Source: an uncultured Tabrizicola sp. (GTDB lineage Bacteria; Pseudomonadota; Alphaproteobacteria; Rhodobacterales; Rhodobacteraceae). Taken from it: DNA of 8,671 nucleotides. Under the pieces are notes generated by a model. That model saw only the letters and a program-made list of their open reading frames with translations. It ran no database searches and was not told where the DNA came from. Below, piece after piece: positions 1 to 6,564 of this stretch; positions within the stretch are counted from its first letter, which is position 1, and every line of letters starts with the position of its first letter. The translations under genes were made by a program, and so were the position numbers. The DNA lies in assembly GCA_937858255.1 (NCBI GenBank), contig CALLZQ010000853.1, positions 1 to 8,671 of the forward strand, given 5' to 3'.

Positions 1-786
1 CAAATGCTCTGCGATGCGCCGGGTCAGGCGCCGCTTTCCCCGCCGGGCCATGCCCTGACCGCCGGTGCCCCGCCTCCCCCCGCCGTTCTGGAAAAGGCCG
101 CGCGACTGGGGATCGAGGTGATGCAGGTCTATGGCCTGACCGAAACCTATGGCCATATCTCGCAATGCCTCTGGCAAGAGGACTGGGCCACCCTGCCCGC
201 CGCCGAACAGGCCGAGCGGCAAGCGATGCAGGGCGTGACCTTTCCGATGGTTGAGGCGAACCGGGTGGTCGACCGCGCCAGCGGCGCCGATGTGCCCGCC
301 GATGGCCAGACCCAAGGGGAGATTGCCATCCGCGCCAATACGGTGATGAAGGGCTATTACAAAGACCCCGCCGCCACGGCTGAGGCGTTTCAGGATGGCT
401 GGTTCTGGTCGGGCGATGCGGCCGTGGTTCACCCCGACGGCTATCTCCAGATCCGTGACCGGGGGAGGGGTGGGGTCATCCCGGGCGGGGGGAGTGGGCC
501 CGGGGGCGGGGGCGGGGCGGGGCGGTCCCGCCCCCCCGCCGTGCTGGCCGCCGCCGTTGTCGCCCGCCCCCATCCGCTTTGGGGTGAGGCGCCCTGTGCC
601 TTTGTTGAACTTCGCCCCGGCATGACGACCACTGAGGCCGAGGTCATCGCCCATTGCCGCGAACGGCTGGCCGGCTTCAAGACCCCGAAATGGGTCGTCA
701 TGCAGGATCTGCCCAAGACCGCCACCGGCAAAATCCAGAAATACCTGCTGCGTCAGTCGGCCAAGGCCCTTGCCGCCACCGACTGA
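1..786 (+). CDS. Acyl-CoA synthetase (AMP-binding, ANL superfamily), 5'-truncated by window edge
   Basis: This is the C-terminal half of an ATP-dependent acyl-CoA ligase, which adenylates a carboxylic acid and transfers it to CoA in the cytoplasm. The frame is open from base 1, so the ATG at 4 is internal. Numbering from that Met, the visible motifs are the AGAPPPP segment (20-26), the adenylation motif YGLTE (43-47), GWFWSGD (132-138), DGYLQIRDR (145-153) with the ribose-binding Asp and hinge Arg, and the C-terminal [10 protein letters not shown] with the catalytic Lys at 243. Residues 154-178 (bases 463-537) should hold the conserved hinge motif (KD, GGENIS, EVE type), but read almost entirely Gly, Arg and Pro because the DNA is a near-pure G then C tract; length and frame are preserved. 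The overall style resembles medium-chain or DmdB-like (3-methylmercaptopropionyl-CoA) ligases of Rhodobacterales, but the substrate cannot be fixed from the sequence. The crotonase gene 28 bp downstream suggests an operon. Confidence 0.9.
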   Translation, partial: QMLCDAPGQAPLSPPGHALTAGAPPPPAVLEKAARLGIEVMQVYGLTETYGHISQCLWQEDWATLPAAEQAERQAMQGVTFPMVEANRVVDRASGADVPADGQTQGEIAIRANTVMKGYYKDPAATAEAFQDGWFWSGDAAVVHPDGYLQIRDRGRGGVIPGGGSGPGGGGGAGRSRPPAVLAAAVVARPHPLWGEAPCAFVELRPGMTTTEAEVIAHCRERLAGFKTPKWVVMQDLPKTATGKIQKYLLRQSAKALAATD

Positions 787-814
787 TCCCTGCCCTCAAG
801 ACCAAGGACCCAAG

Positions 815-1612
815 ATGAAAGCGCTTCCGACCCTCGACATGCTGACCCTCGACCATCAGGAAGATGGCGTCCTGATCGCGACGCTGAACCGCGAGGACAA
901 GCGCAACGCCCTGAATGCCCAGACGGTCGAGGAACTGGTGGCGCTGTTCACCGCCCTGCCGCAATCGGGGGTGCGGGCGGTGGTGCTGGCGGCCAAAGGC
1001 GCGCATTTCTGCGCCGGGCTCGATCTGGTCGAACATCACCGCGAGGACCGCAGCCCCGCCGATTTCATGCATCTCTGCCTGCGCTGGCATGAGGCGTTTA
1101 ACAAGATGGAATATGGCGATGTGCCGGTGATCGCGGCGCTGAAGGGCGCGGTGGTCGGCGGCGGGCTGGAACTGGCTTCTTCCGCCCATATCCGGGTGGC
1201 CGATGCCACCACCTATTTCGCCCTGCCCGAGGGCACGCGCGGCCTTTTCACCGGCGGGGGGGCGACGATCCGCGTCGCCGATCTGGTCGGCAAGGCGCGG
1301 ATGATCGACATGATGCTGACGGGACGGGTCTACAAGGGACAAGAGGCGGTGGATATCGGCCTTGCGCAATATCTGGTCGAGGGCGACAGCTTTGATACCG
1401 CCCTGTCACTGGCCCGCCGGGCGGCGCAGAACCTGCCGCTCACCAATTTCGCCATCTGTTCAGCCATCAGCCATATGAACAACATGTCGGCGCTCGATGC
1501 CTCTTATGCCGAGGCGGTGGTGGCCGGCATCGTCAATACCCAGCCCGCCGCGCGCGAACGACTGGACGCCTTCGCCAAGGGCACCGGCCCGCGCATCCGC
1601 CCCGACAGTTGA
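815..1612 (+). CDS. Enoyl-CoA hydratase/isomerase (crotonase) family protein
   Basis: This is a 265-residue cytoplasmic crotonase-fold enzyme, the usual length for the family, acting on a CoA thioester. The ATG at 815 is chosen because AAGGA (804-808) lies 6 bp upstream and because the family N-terminus ([19 protein letters not shown]) begins just after it; an in-frame ATG at 770 would overlap the upstream gene. The oxyanion-hole segments are HFCAGLDL (64-71) and VVGGGLEL (113-120). Glu119 and Glu139 lie 20 residues apart, matching the catalytic pair Glu144/Glu164 of rat enoyl-CoA hydratase, so hydratase chemistry is plausible. It follows the acyl-CoA synthetase by 28 bp and is probably co-transcribed with it. 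A ligase plus crotonase pair also occurs in DMSP demethylation (DmdB/DmdD), aromatic side-chain degradation and fatty-acid degradation. Nothing here separates these options, so no gene symbol is given. Confidence 0.93.
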   Translation: MKALPTLDMLTLDHQEDGVLIATLNREDKRNALNAQTVEELVALFTALPQSGVRAVVLAAKGAHFCAGLDLVEHHREDRSPADFMHLCLRWHEAFNKMEYGDVPVIAALKGAVVGGGLELASSAHIRVADATTYFALPEGTRGLFTGGGATIRVADLVGKARMIDMMLTGRVYKGQEAVDIGLAQYLVEGDSFDTALSLARRAAQNLPLTNFAICSAISHMNNMSALDASYAEAVVAGIVNTQPAARERLDAFAKGTGPRIRPDS

Positions 1613-1953
1613 GGCCGGTAAAGCGCGGTTTCCCGCCGGTTTTCCGCCCTCCGGGCCGGCCTGTCGCGCAGCCCGTCCACAGCGGCGACGAATGCACTTG
1701 ACGAGTGATCGTCCCCTTCCGGTAAGCTGTTGATCGGGTTGCGAGAATAACCGAACGATTCGACAGGGCCCCAGTCATGCCCGGCCTCATCCAGATCCGC
1801 TGCATATGCCGGCCCCCCGGGGCCGGTGTTGGCGCGTTGAGGGCGACCGCATCAAGGCCCTGCCGCATCGGATCAAGGTCCCCGACCCGCCGCCTTTCAC
1901 GCGGATCACTGGCCCGCGCCCCGCGCGACCGGGCCCAACACGGAGGTTGAACA
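1613..1953. other. 341-bp non-coding region ahead of the substrate-binding protein gene
   Basis: No convincing gene is seen. Just after the crotonase stop, GCGG-TTTC-CCGC (1625-1636) followed by CGGTTTT could be a weak terminator. A promoter-like TTGACG (1698-1703) has only a poor, over-spaced -10 candidate (TAAGCT at 1723). A GC hairpin CCGGCCC/GGGCCGG (stems 1809-1815 and 1820-1826, loop CCCG) sits mid-region. A second GC-rich fold (GGCCC ... GGGCC, about 1911-1935) lies next to the ribosome binding site GGAGG (1942-1946). I searched by eye for the TPP riboswitch core (CUGAGA, ACCUGAUCUGG) because of the ThiY-like gene downstream, and did not find it. Confidence 0.5.
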
Positions 1954-2931
1954 ATGAACAAATTCCTGACCGCCAGCGTCCTGGCCCTGCTCGCCGGCAC
2001 CGCCAGCGCCGAGGATGTGACGCTGCAACTGAAATGGGTGACGCAAGCCCAGTTCGCCGGCTATTACGTCGCCGCCGAAAAGGGCTTTTACGAAGAAGAG
2101 GGCCTGAATGTCACCATCAAACCCGGCGGCCCCGACATCGCCCCGACCCAGGTGACCGCTGGCGGCGGCGCCGATGTCATCGTCGAATGGATGCCCGCCG
2201 CCCTTGCCGCCCGCGAAAAGGGCCTGCCGCTGGTCAATATCGCCCAGCCGTTCAAATCCTCGGGCATGATGCTGACCTGCCTCAAGGAATCGGGCATCGC
2301 CTCGCCCGCCGATTTCGCCGACAAAACGCTGGGCGTCTGGTTCTTTGGCAACGAATATCCCTTCCTGTCATGGATGAGCCAGCTCGGCCTGAAAACCGAC
2401 GGCTCGCCCGGTGGTGTGACCGTGCTGAAACAGGGCTTCAACGTCGATCCGATCCTGCAAAAGCAGGCGGCCTGCGTCTCGACCATGACCTATAACGAAT
2501 ATTGGCAGGTGATCGACGCCGGCCTCAGCCCGGACGATCTGGTGACCTTCAAATATCAGGACGAAGGCGTCGCCACGATGGAAGACGGGCTTTACGTTCT
2601 GGAAGAGAACCTGAAAGACCCGGCCTTTGAAGACAAGATGGTGAAATTCGTTCGTGCCTCGATGAAGGGCTGGAAATACGCCGAGGAAAACCCCGACGAA
2701 GCGGCGATGATCGTCCTCGACAACGACGAAACCGGCGCCCAGACCGAAAACCATCAGAAGCGGATGATGGGCGAGATCGCCAAGCTGACCGCCGGTTCGA
2801 ACGGCGCGCTTGACCCCGCCGATTACGAGCGGACGGTGAACTCGCTGCTGTCACCCGGTTCCGATCCGGTCATCTCGAAGGCACCCGAGGGGGCCTGGAC
2901 CCATCAGATCACCGACAAGGCCCTGCAATAA
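1954..2931 (+). CDS. ABC transporter periplasmic substrate-binding protein, NMT1/THI5-like (ThiY-type)
   Basis: This 325-residue exported binding protein presumably delivers a small heterocyclic ligand to an inner-membrane ABC importer. The start is firm: GGAGG (1942-1946) lies 7 bp before the ATG, followed by a signal peptide with a hydrophobic core (FLTASVLALLAG) and an ASA|E signal-peptidase I site after residue 19. The mature protein opens with LKWVTQAQFAGYYVAAEKGF, the hallmark of the NMT1/THI5 group (ThiY, RibY and relatives), then GLNVTIKPGGPDIAP and the GADVIVEWMPAAL segment. The family binds pyrimidine precursors of thiamine, riboflavin or related compounds; the actual ligand is not readable here. 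No permease or ATPase gene is adjacent: upstream is the crotonase and downstream a convergent gene. It is therefore an orphan binding protein or its partners are elsewhere. The eukaryotic THI5 Cys-rich motif is absent. Confidence 0.92.
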   Translation: MNKFLTASVLALLAGTASAEDVTLQLKWVTQAQFAGYYVAAEKGFYEEEGLNVTIKPGGPDIAPTQVTAGGGADVIVEWMPAALAAREKGLPLVNIAQPFKSSGMMLTCLKESGIASPADFADKTLGVWFFGNEYPFLSWMSQLGLKTDGSPGGVTVLKQGFNVDPILQKQAACVSTMTYNEYWQVIDAGLSPDDLVTFKYQDEGVATMEDGLYVLEENLKDPAFEDKMVKFVRASMKGWKYAEENPDEAAMIVLDNDETGAQTENHQKRMMGEIAKLTAGSNGALDPADYERTVNSLLSPGSDPVISKAPEGAWTHQITDKALQ

Positions 2932-2939
2932 CCGCCGGT

Positions 2940-3093
2940 GGGGGGCGCTGCCCCCCGCCGCTTTCGCATGGCGAAAGCGCCTCCCCCCGGGATATTTATA
3001 GACAGAAAAGAGAGCGGAACTGCCTCATTTTCTGTCCTTAAATATCCCGGGGGAAATCTTTTGCTTGCAAAAGATTGGGGGCAGCGCCCCCCC
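2940..3093. repeat. Composite two-armed inverted-repeat element between convergent genes
   Basis: This 154-bp element has two arms in opposite orientation and sits between the convergent substrate-binding protein and DUF3422 genes. Left arm: hairpin GGGGGGC-GCT-GCCCCCC (2940-2956), a second hairpin CGCTTTCGC-ATG-GCGAAAGCG (2959-2979), then CCCCCGGGATATTTA (2984-2998). Right arm, read on the other strand, has the same order: the CCCCCGGGATATTTA partner (3039-3053, pairing perfectly with the left copy over 15 bp), a hairpin AATCTTTTGC-TT-GCAAAAGATT (3055-3076), and GGGGGC-AGC-GCCCCC (3077-3091). The second hairpins of the two arms differ in sequence but keep the same form. The centre adds a further 9-bp dyad, GACAGAAAA/TTTTCTGTC (3001-3009 with 3028-3036). 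TTTT at 3094-3097 follows the last + strand hairpin, so termination of the upstream gene is plausible. I recall similar intergenic elements as common in Rhodobacterales; copy number cannot be judged here. Confidence 0.85.
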
Positions 3094-3124
3094 TTTTGGC
3101 AAATTGCCCGAGGCCGGGCTTGGC

Positions 3125-4408
3125 CTATTCGAAATGGGCGCGGATGCGGCGGACCATGAGCCAGACGAAGAAGATGACGAGCGGGGTCAGCCCGACCATC
3201 ATCATTTCCTTTGAAAGCCCGAACGCCTTGGCCAGCGGATATGCGACATAGCCTGCCAGCGAGACCGCATAGTAGCTGATCGCCACCACCGACAGGCCCT
3301 CGACCGTGTGTTGCAGCCGCAGTTGCAGGTCGGCGCGGCGGTCCATGCTTTCCAGCAGCCTCTGGTTCTGGGCGGATCGCTCGACATCGACCCTTGTCCG
3401 AAGCAGTTCGGCGGCACGTTGCGCCCGCTCGGCCATGCTGCGCAACCTGCTTTCCGATGACTTTACCGTGCGCATCGCCGGATCATAGCGGCGCATCATG
3501 AATTCGCCAAAGCTCTGCCGGCCATCGACACGCTGTTCCCGCATCACCTCGATCCGTTGGCTGACCAAAGCCTCATAGGCCGCCGTGGCGCCGAAGCGGA
3601 AGGTATATTTCACCGCAAGGCTTTCCAGTTCGGAAGAGATTTGCAGCAATTGATGCAGCGCGGTTTCCGGGCTGCGCGTGCCGGTATCGAGGGCAGAGAC
3701 CAGCGACGACAATTGCGGGTCAAGTGCGTTCAGCTTCTGGCTGAGGCTGCGGGCACGGACGAGGCCCAGCATCGACATGGCGCGATAGGTTTCCACCTCG
3801 CAAAGGCGCTGGACAATGCGGCCCACGCGGCGGCGGCCGGTTCCCGGGCGCACGAAGACCGCAAAGCGCATCAGCCCCGCCGGGTCGATGCGGAAATCGC
3901 CGGCGACAATCGCCGCGCCTTCGACAACGCGGCTGACAGCAAGGCTTTCGCCGACGAACCATTCTTCCAGTTTCTGCTGCATCGCCGCCTCGTCCGCGGG
4001 CATCTCTTCCACCCGGATCAACAGAGAGACAAGACGCTTGCCCGGGGCTTCATCGACCCAGTCTGCGGGAAAAACATCGGCCTCGGCCGGATCGAAGGCG
4101 CGGCCAGACACGCCTTTGCCAAAGGCGGTATAGGTCACGAATTCAGTGTGGCTTTCCCATTTCAGCATATGTTTGCCGATGGCGTCGGAATAGTGATTGG
4201 CCTCGGGTTGCGGATGGCCGGCGCCATGGCGGTCGAGCAGCGACAAGAGGTGCTGGCGATCCAGCGCACGGTCGCGGTTGGCGGCATCAATTGGTTCCTT
4301 GATCGCCAGATGTACAGCATGGCAAGGCACCTCGAGCGCCGGATAGGGGCGTGCGTGCAGCTCATTCACAATGGCATAGCGCTGCGGGTGGTCGATCATC
4401 TGGGGCAT
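3125..4408 (-). CDS. DUF3422 family protein with two C-terminal membrane helices
   Basis: This is a 427-residue protein of unknown function in the DUF3422 family, close to the usual family length. The N-terminal stretch HPQRYAIVNELHARPYPALE and the central EVETYRAMSMLGLVRARSL are family hallmarks. The middle third (about 230-365) is rich in Arg, Glu, Leu and Ser and looks alpha-helical, possibly coiled-coil. Two hydrophobic helices near the end (about 372-393 and 402-419), followed by a short basic tail RRIRAHFE, suggest anchoring in the inner membrane with most of the protein on one side. The start is set at ATG 4408 because the family homology begins right there; a second ATG at 4399 is possible. 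Neither has a good ribosome binding site. The frame stays open to 4720, but that extension lacks family character and runs antisense into the neighbouring gene. It is convergent with the substrate-binding protein gene and divergent from the GFA gene. Confidence 0.88.
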   Translation of the reverse strand: MPQMIDHPQRYAIVNELHARPYPALEVPCHAVHLAIKEPIDAANRDRALDRQHLLSLLDRHGAGHPQPEANHYSDAIGKHMLKWESHTEFVTYTAFGKGVSGRAFDPAEADVFPADWVDEAPGKRLVSLLIRVEEMPADEAAMQQKLEEWFVGESLAVSRVVEGAAIVAGDFRIDPAGLMRFAVFVRPGTGRRRVGRIVQRLCEVETYRAMSMLGLVRARSLSQKLNALDPQLSSLVSALDTGTRSPETALHQLLQISSELESLAVKYTFRFGATAAYEALVSQRIEVMREQRVDGRQSFGEFMMRRYDPAMRTVKSSESRLRSMAERAQRAAELLRTRVDVERSAQNQRLLESMDRRADLQLRLQHTVEGLSVVAISYYAVSLAGYVAYPLAKAFGLSKEMMMVGLTPLVIFFVWLMVRRIRAHFE

Positions 4409-4564
4409 TTTTCGGGTCCGGCGTCTGATTGGTTCAGGCTTAGGCCGCGCGGTGCCGTCGAAAAAGCGAAATGGTGGAATACTTTGGCATGCAATTCGAG
4501 TGTTGCGCGAAAAGCAAAACCGGCGCTTGATGGCCGGGTGAACGGGTAAAGGAAGGGGCACGGC
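4409..4564. other. Divergent intergenic region between DUF3422 and GFA genes
   Basis: These 156 bp must contain the start signals for both divergent genes. For the + strand gene, GGAAGG (4551-4556) lies 8 bp before the ATG. The segment around 4466-4520 is more AT-rich than its surroundings and is the likeliest promoter zone, but I could not assign clear -35/-10 pairs on either strand. Confidence 0.4.
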
Positions 4565-5056
4565 ATGGACCGGCACGAAGGGGGATGTCTTTGCGGCGCG
4601 GTTCGCTATGAAACGGGCGCAAAGCCAAGCCGGGTGACAGTCTGCTATTGTGCCTTTTGCCAGCGGGCAACCGGATCGGCCTATATGGTCCAACCTGTGT
4701 TTGACGATGGGGATCTGCATCTTTGGTCAGGTTCCCACCGGGTCTACGATGCGGTTTCAGCAGGATCGGGGAAGATGATCCATGCCCATTTCTGCGCCGA
4801 TTGCGGGACCAAGCTGTGGCTGAGTTTCGAGCGTTTTCCTGGCAAGGTCGGGCTCTACGCGGGCACGTTCGACGATCCTTGCTGGTTCGACATTGACCCC
4901 GAGACCGCCAAACACATCTTTCTGGGGGAGGCCCGGAAAGATACTCTGATCCCGCCCGGGATCCCCAGCTATGCCGCACATGTGCTGGGCAAGGATGGCA
5001 CACCGCAGGCACCAACCGTTTTTGAGACCTGCCACATCATCGGCGGGCCTGAATGA
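4565..5056 (+). CDS. GFA family zinc protein (glutathione-dependent formaldehyde-activating enzyme-like / CENP-V fold)
   Basis: This is a 163-residue protein with the complete cysteine set of the GFA fold: Cys8 and Cys10 ([10 protein letters not shown]), Cys27, Cys29 and Cys32 ([13 protein letters not shown]), and Cys77 and Cys80 ([10 protein letters not shown]). These seven correspond in order to the residues that bind two zinc ions in the Paracoccus Gfa protein. Family members are proposed to promote S-hydroxymethylglutathione formation from formaldehyde and glutathione, but most paralogues, probably including this one, have no proven substrate. No glutathione-dependent formaldehyde dehydrogenase gene is in view to support a formaldehyde role. 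The start is supported by GGAAGG (4551-4556) and by the first motif beginning at residue 6. The stop codon abuts a strong terminator, and the last 20 bp overlap the 3' end of the convergent pntB reading frame. Confidence 0.92.
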   Translation: MDRHEGGCLCGAVRYETGAKPSRVTVCYCAFCQRATGSAYMVQPVFDDGDLHLWSGSHRVYDAVSAGSGKMIHAHFCADCGTKLWLSFERFPGKVGLYAGTFDDPCWFDIDPETAKHIFLGEARKDTLIPPGIPSYAAHVLGKDGTPQAPTVFETCHIIGGPE

Positions 5057-6551
5057 AAAAAGCCCCGGGCAATGCCGGGGGCTTTTTTCGTTCCGGGCCC
5101 GATCCATACTCGATCATCGGCAGCAGGGCATCCAGCGACTTTTTCGCGTCGCCGTAGAACATCCGGGTGTTCTCTTTATAGAACAGCGGGTTCTCGATGC
5201 CGGAATAACCGGTGCCCTGGCCGCGCTTGGACACGAAGACCTGTTTCGCCTTCCAGCATTCCAGCACCGGCATGCCGGCGATGGGGCTGTTCGGGTCTTC
5301 CTGCGCCGCCGGGTTCACGATGTCGTTCGAGCCGATGACGATGGCCACATCGGTTTCGGGGAAGTCCTCGTTGATCTCGTCCATTTCCAGAACGATGTCA
5401 TAGGGCACCTTGGCCTCGGCCAGCAGCACGTTCATGTGGCCGGGCAGACGCCCCGCCACCGGGTGAATGGCAAAGCGGACATTCTTGCCCTTGGCACGCA
5501 GCTTGCGGGTCAGTTCGGAAACCGACTGCTGGGCCTGCGCCACGGCCATGCCGTAGCCCGGGATGATAATGACCGAGTCGGCATCGTTCAGGGCGGCGGC
5601 GACGCCTTCGGCATCGATGGCCACCTGCTCGCCCGTGACTTCCATCGCCGGGCCGGTGGTGCCGCCAAAGCCACCGAGGATGACCGAGATGAAGCTGCGG
5701 TTCATCGCCTTGCACATGATGTAGGACAGGATCGCACCCGAAGAGCCGACCAGCGCACCGACCACGATCAACAGGTCGTTCGACAGCGAAAAGCCGATGG
5801 CCGCCGCCGCCCAGCCCGAATAGCTGTTCAGCATCGACACCACGACCGGCATATCGGCGCCGCCGATCCCCATGATCAGGTGATAGCCGATGAAGAAGGC
5901 CAAAAGCGTCATCAGGATCAGCGTCCAGGTGCCCATGCCCTGAAAATACATCACCAACAGGATCGCCGAGAGGATGGCGGCGCCGGCGTTCAGGATATGC
6001 CCGCCCGGCAGCTTCTTGGCCTTGCCATCCACCTTGCCCGCCAGCTTGCCATAGGCAATGACCGAGCCGGTAAAGGTGACGGCGCCGATAAAGACACCAA
6101 GGAAGACCTCGATCTTCAGGATGGCAATCTCGGTCGCCGATTTCTCGGCCACTTTATGCGCGAAACCAACCAGCGCATGCAGGGCATCGGAATCGTTGGC
6201 GGCCTGCATCGCGGCCACCCGCACCATCTCGATCTCGGCATTATAGCCGATGAAGACGGCGGCGAGACCCACAAGGCTGTGCATCGCGGCGACGAGTTGC
6301 GGCATCTCGGTCATCTGGACGCGCTGCGCGACGACCCAGCCGATAGCCCCGCCGACGATGATCATCACCAGCGAAATCAGCCAGTTGCCGGCGCCGGGGC
6401 CGATCAGCGTGGCAACAGCGGCCAAGGCCATGCCGACAATGCCGTACCAGACGGCGCGCTTGGCGCTTTCCTGCCCAGAGAGGCCGCCGAGCGACAGGAT
6501 GAAGAGAACAGCCGCAACCACATAGGCAGCCGTGGTAAATCCGTATTCCAT
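5037..6551 (-). CDS. pntB: NAD(P) transhydrogenase subunit beta, with an atypical C-terminal read-through extension
   Basis: This is the beta subunit of the proton-translocating nicotinamide nucleotide transhydrogenase in the inner membrane, which uses the proton gradient to drive hydride transfer from NADH to NADP+. The 504-residue product has multiple N-terminal membrane helices (domain II), including [16 protein letters not shown] with His91 at the same number as the proton-channel His91 of E. coli PntB, and the [17 protein letters not shown] helix. The NADP(H)-binding domain III follows, with [10 protein letters not shown], the [18 protein letters not shown] segment and [10 protein letters not shown]. 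The normal family end is near [13 protein letters not shown] (last codon 5109-5111). The remaining 23 residues are translated from spacer DNA and the terminator hairpin and look non-native. The start ATG 6551 lies 13 bp after the pntA stop; the ribosome binding site GGGGG (6560-6564) directly follows that TAA, giving close translational coupling. Confidence 0.95.
   Translation of the reverse strand: MEYGFTTAAYVVAAVLFILSLGGLSGQESAKRAVWYGIVGMALAAVATLIGPGAGNWLISLVMIIVGGAIGWVVAQRVQMTEMPQLVAAMHSLVGLAAVFIGYNAEIEMVRVAAMQAANDSDALHALVGFAHKVAEKSATEIAILKIEVFLGVFIGAVTFTGSVIAYGKLAGKVDGKAKKLPGGHILNAGAAILSAILLVMYFQGMGTWTLILMTLLAFFIGYHLIMGIGGADMPVVVSMLNSYSGWAAAAIGFSLSNDLLIVVGALVGSSGAILSYIMCKAMNRSFISVILGGFGGTTGPAMEVTGEQVAIDAEGVAAALNDADSVIIIPGYGMAVAQAQQSVSELTRKLRAKGKNVRFAIHPVAGRLPGHMNVLLAEAKVPYDIVLEMDEINEDFPETDVAIVIGSNDIVNPAAQEDPNSPIAGMPVLECWKAKQVFVSKRGQGTGYSGIENPLFYKENTRMFYGDAKKSLDALLPMIEYGSGPERKKPPALPGAFFIQARR
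5056..5088. terminator. Bidirectional intrinsic terminator between GFA gene and pntB
   Basis: The A-run 5056-5061 and the T-run 5083-5088 flank a strong stem. GCCCC (5062-5066) pairs with GGGGC (5078-5082), then a single G/G mismatch is followed by GGC (5068-5070) pairing with GCC (5074-5076) around the loop AAT. Six A and six T bases on the two sides make it work in both directions, as expected between convergent genes. Unusually, the pntB frame reads straight through it. Confidence 0.92.
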
Positions 6552-6564
6552 GGTGCTGGCCCCC

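Noticed and set aside
463..537. A biological Gly-rich insertion or mobile repeat in the ligase
   Set aside because: The segment replaces the family motif residue for residue with no length change, so it is not an insertion.
1613..1953. TPP riboswitch ahead of the ThiY-like gene
   Set aside because: The conserved CUGAGA and the second helix motif are not present on the + strand.
1533..2000. 155-codon open frame on the - strand covering the intergenic region
   Set aside because: It overlaps both flanking genes, is Arg-rich, and has no recognisable domain or good start signal.
3557..4549. 330-codon open frame on the + strand opposite DUF3422
   Set aside because: Antisense shadow; DUF3422 on the other strand has family motifs and membrane helices.
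4409..4720. 104-residue N-terminal extension of the DUF3422 frame
   Set aside because: It lacks family similarity, has many Cys/Pro/Arg residues, and overlaps the GFA gene and its ribosome binding site; the family N-terminus starts at 4408.
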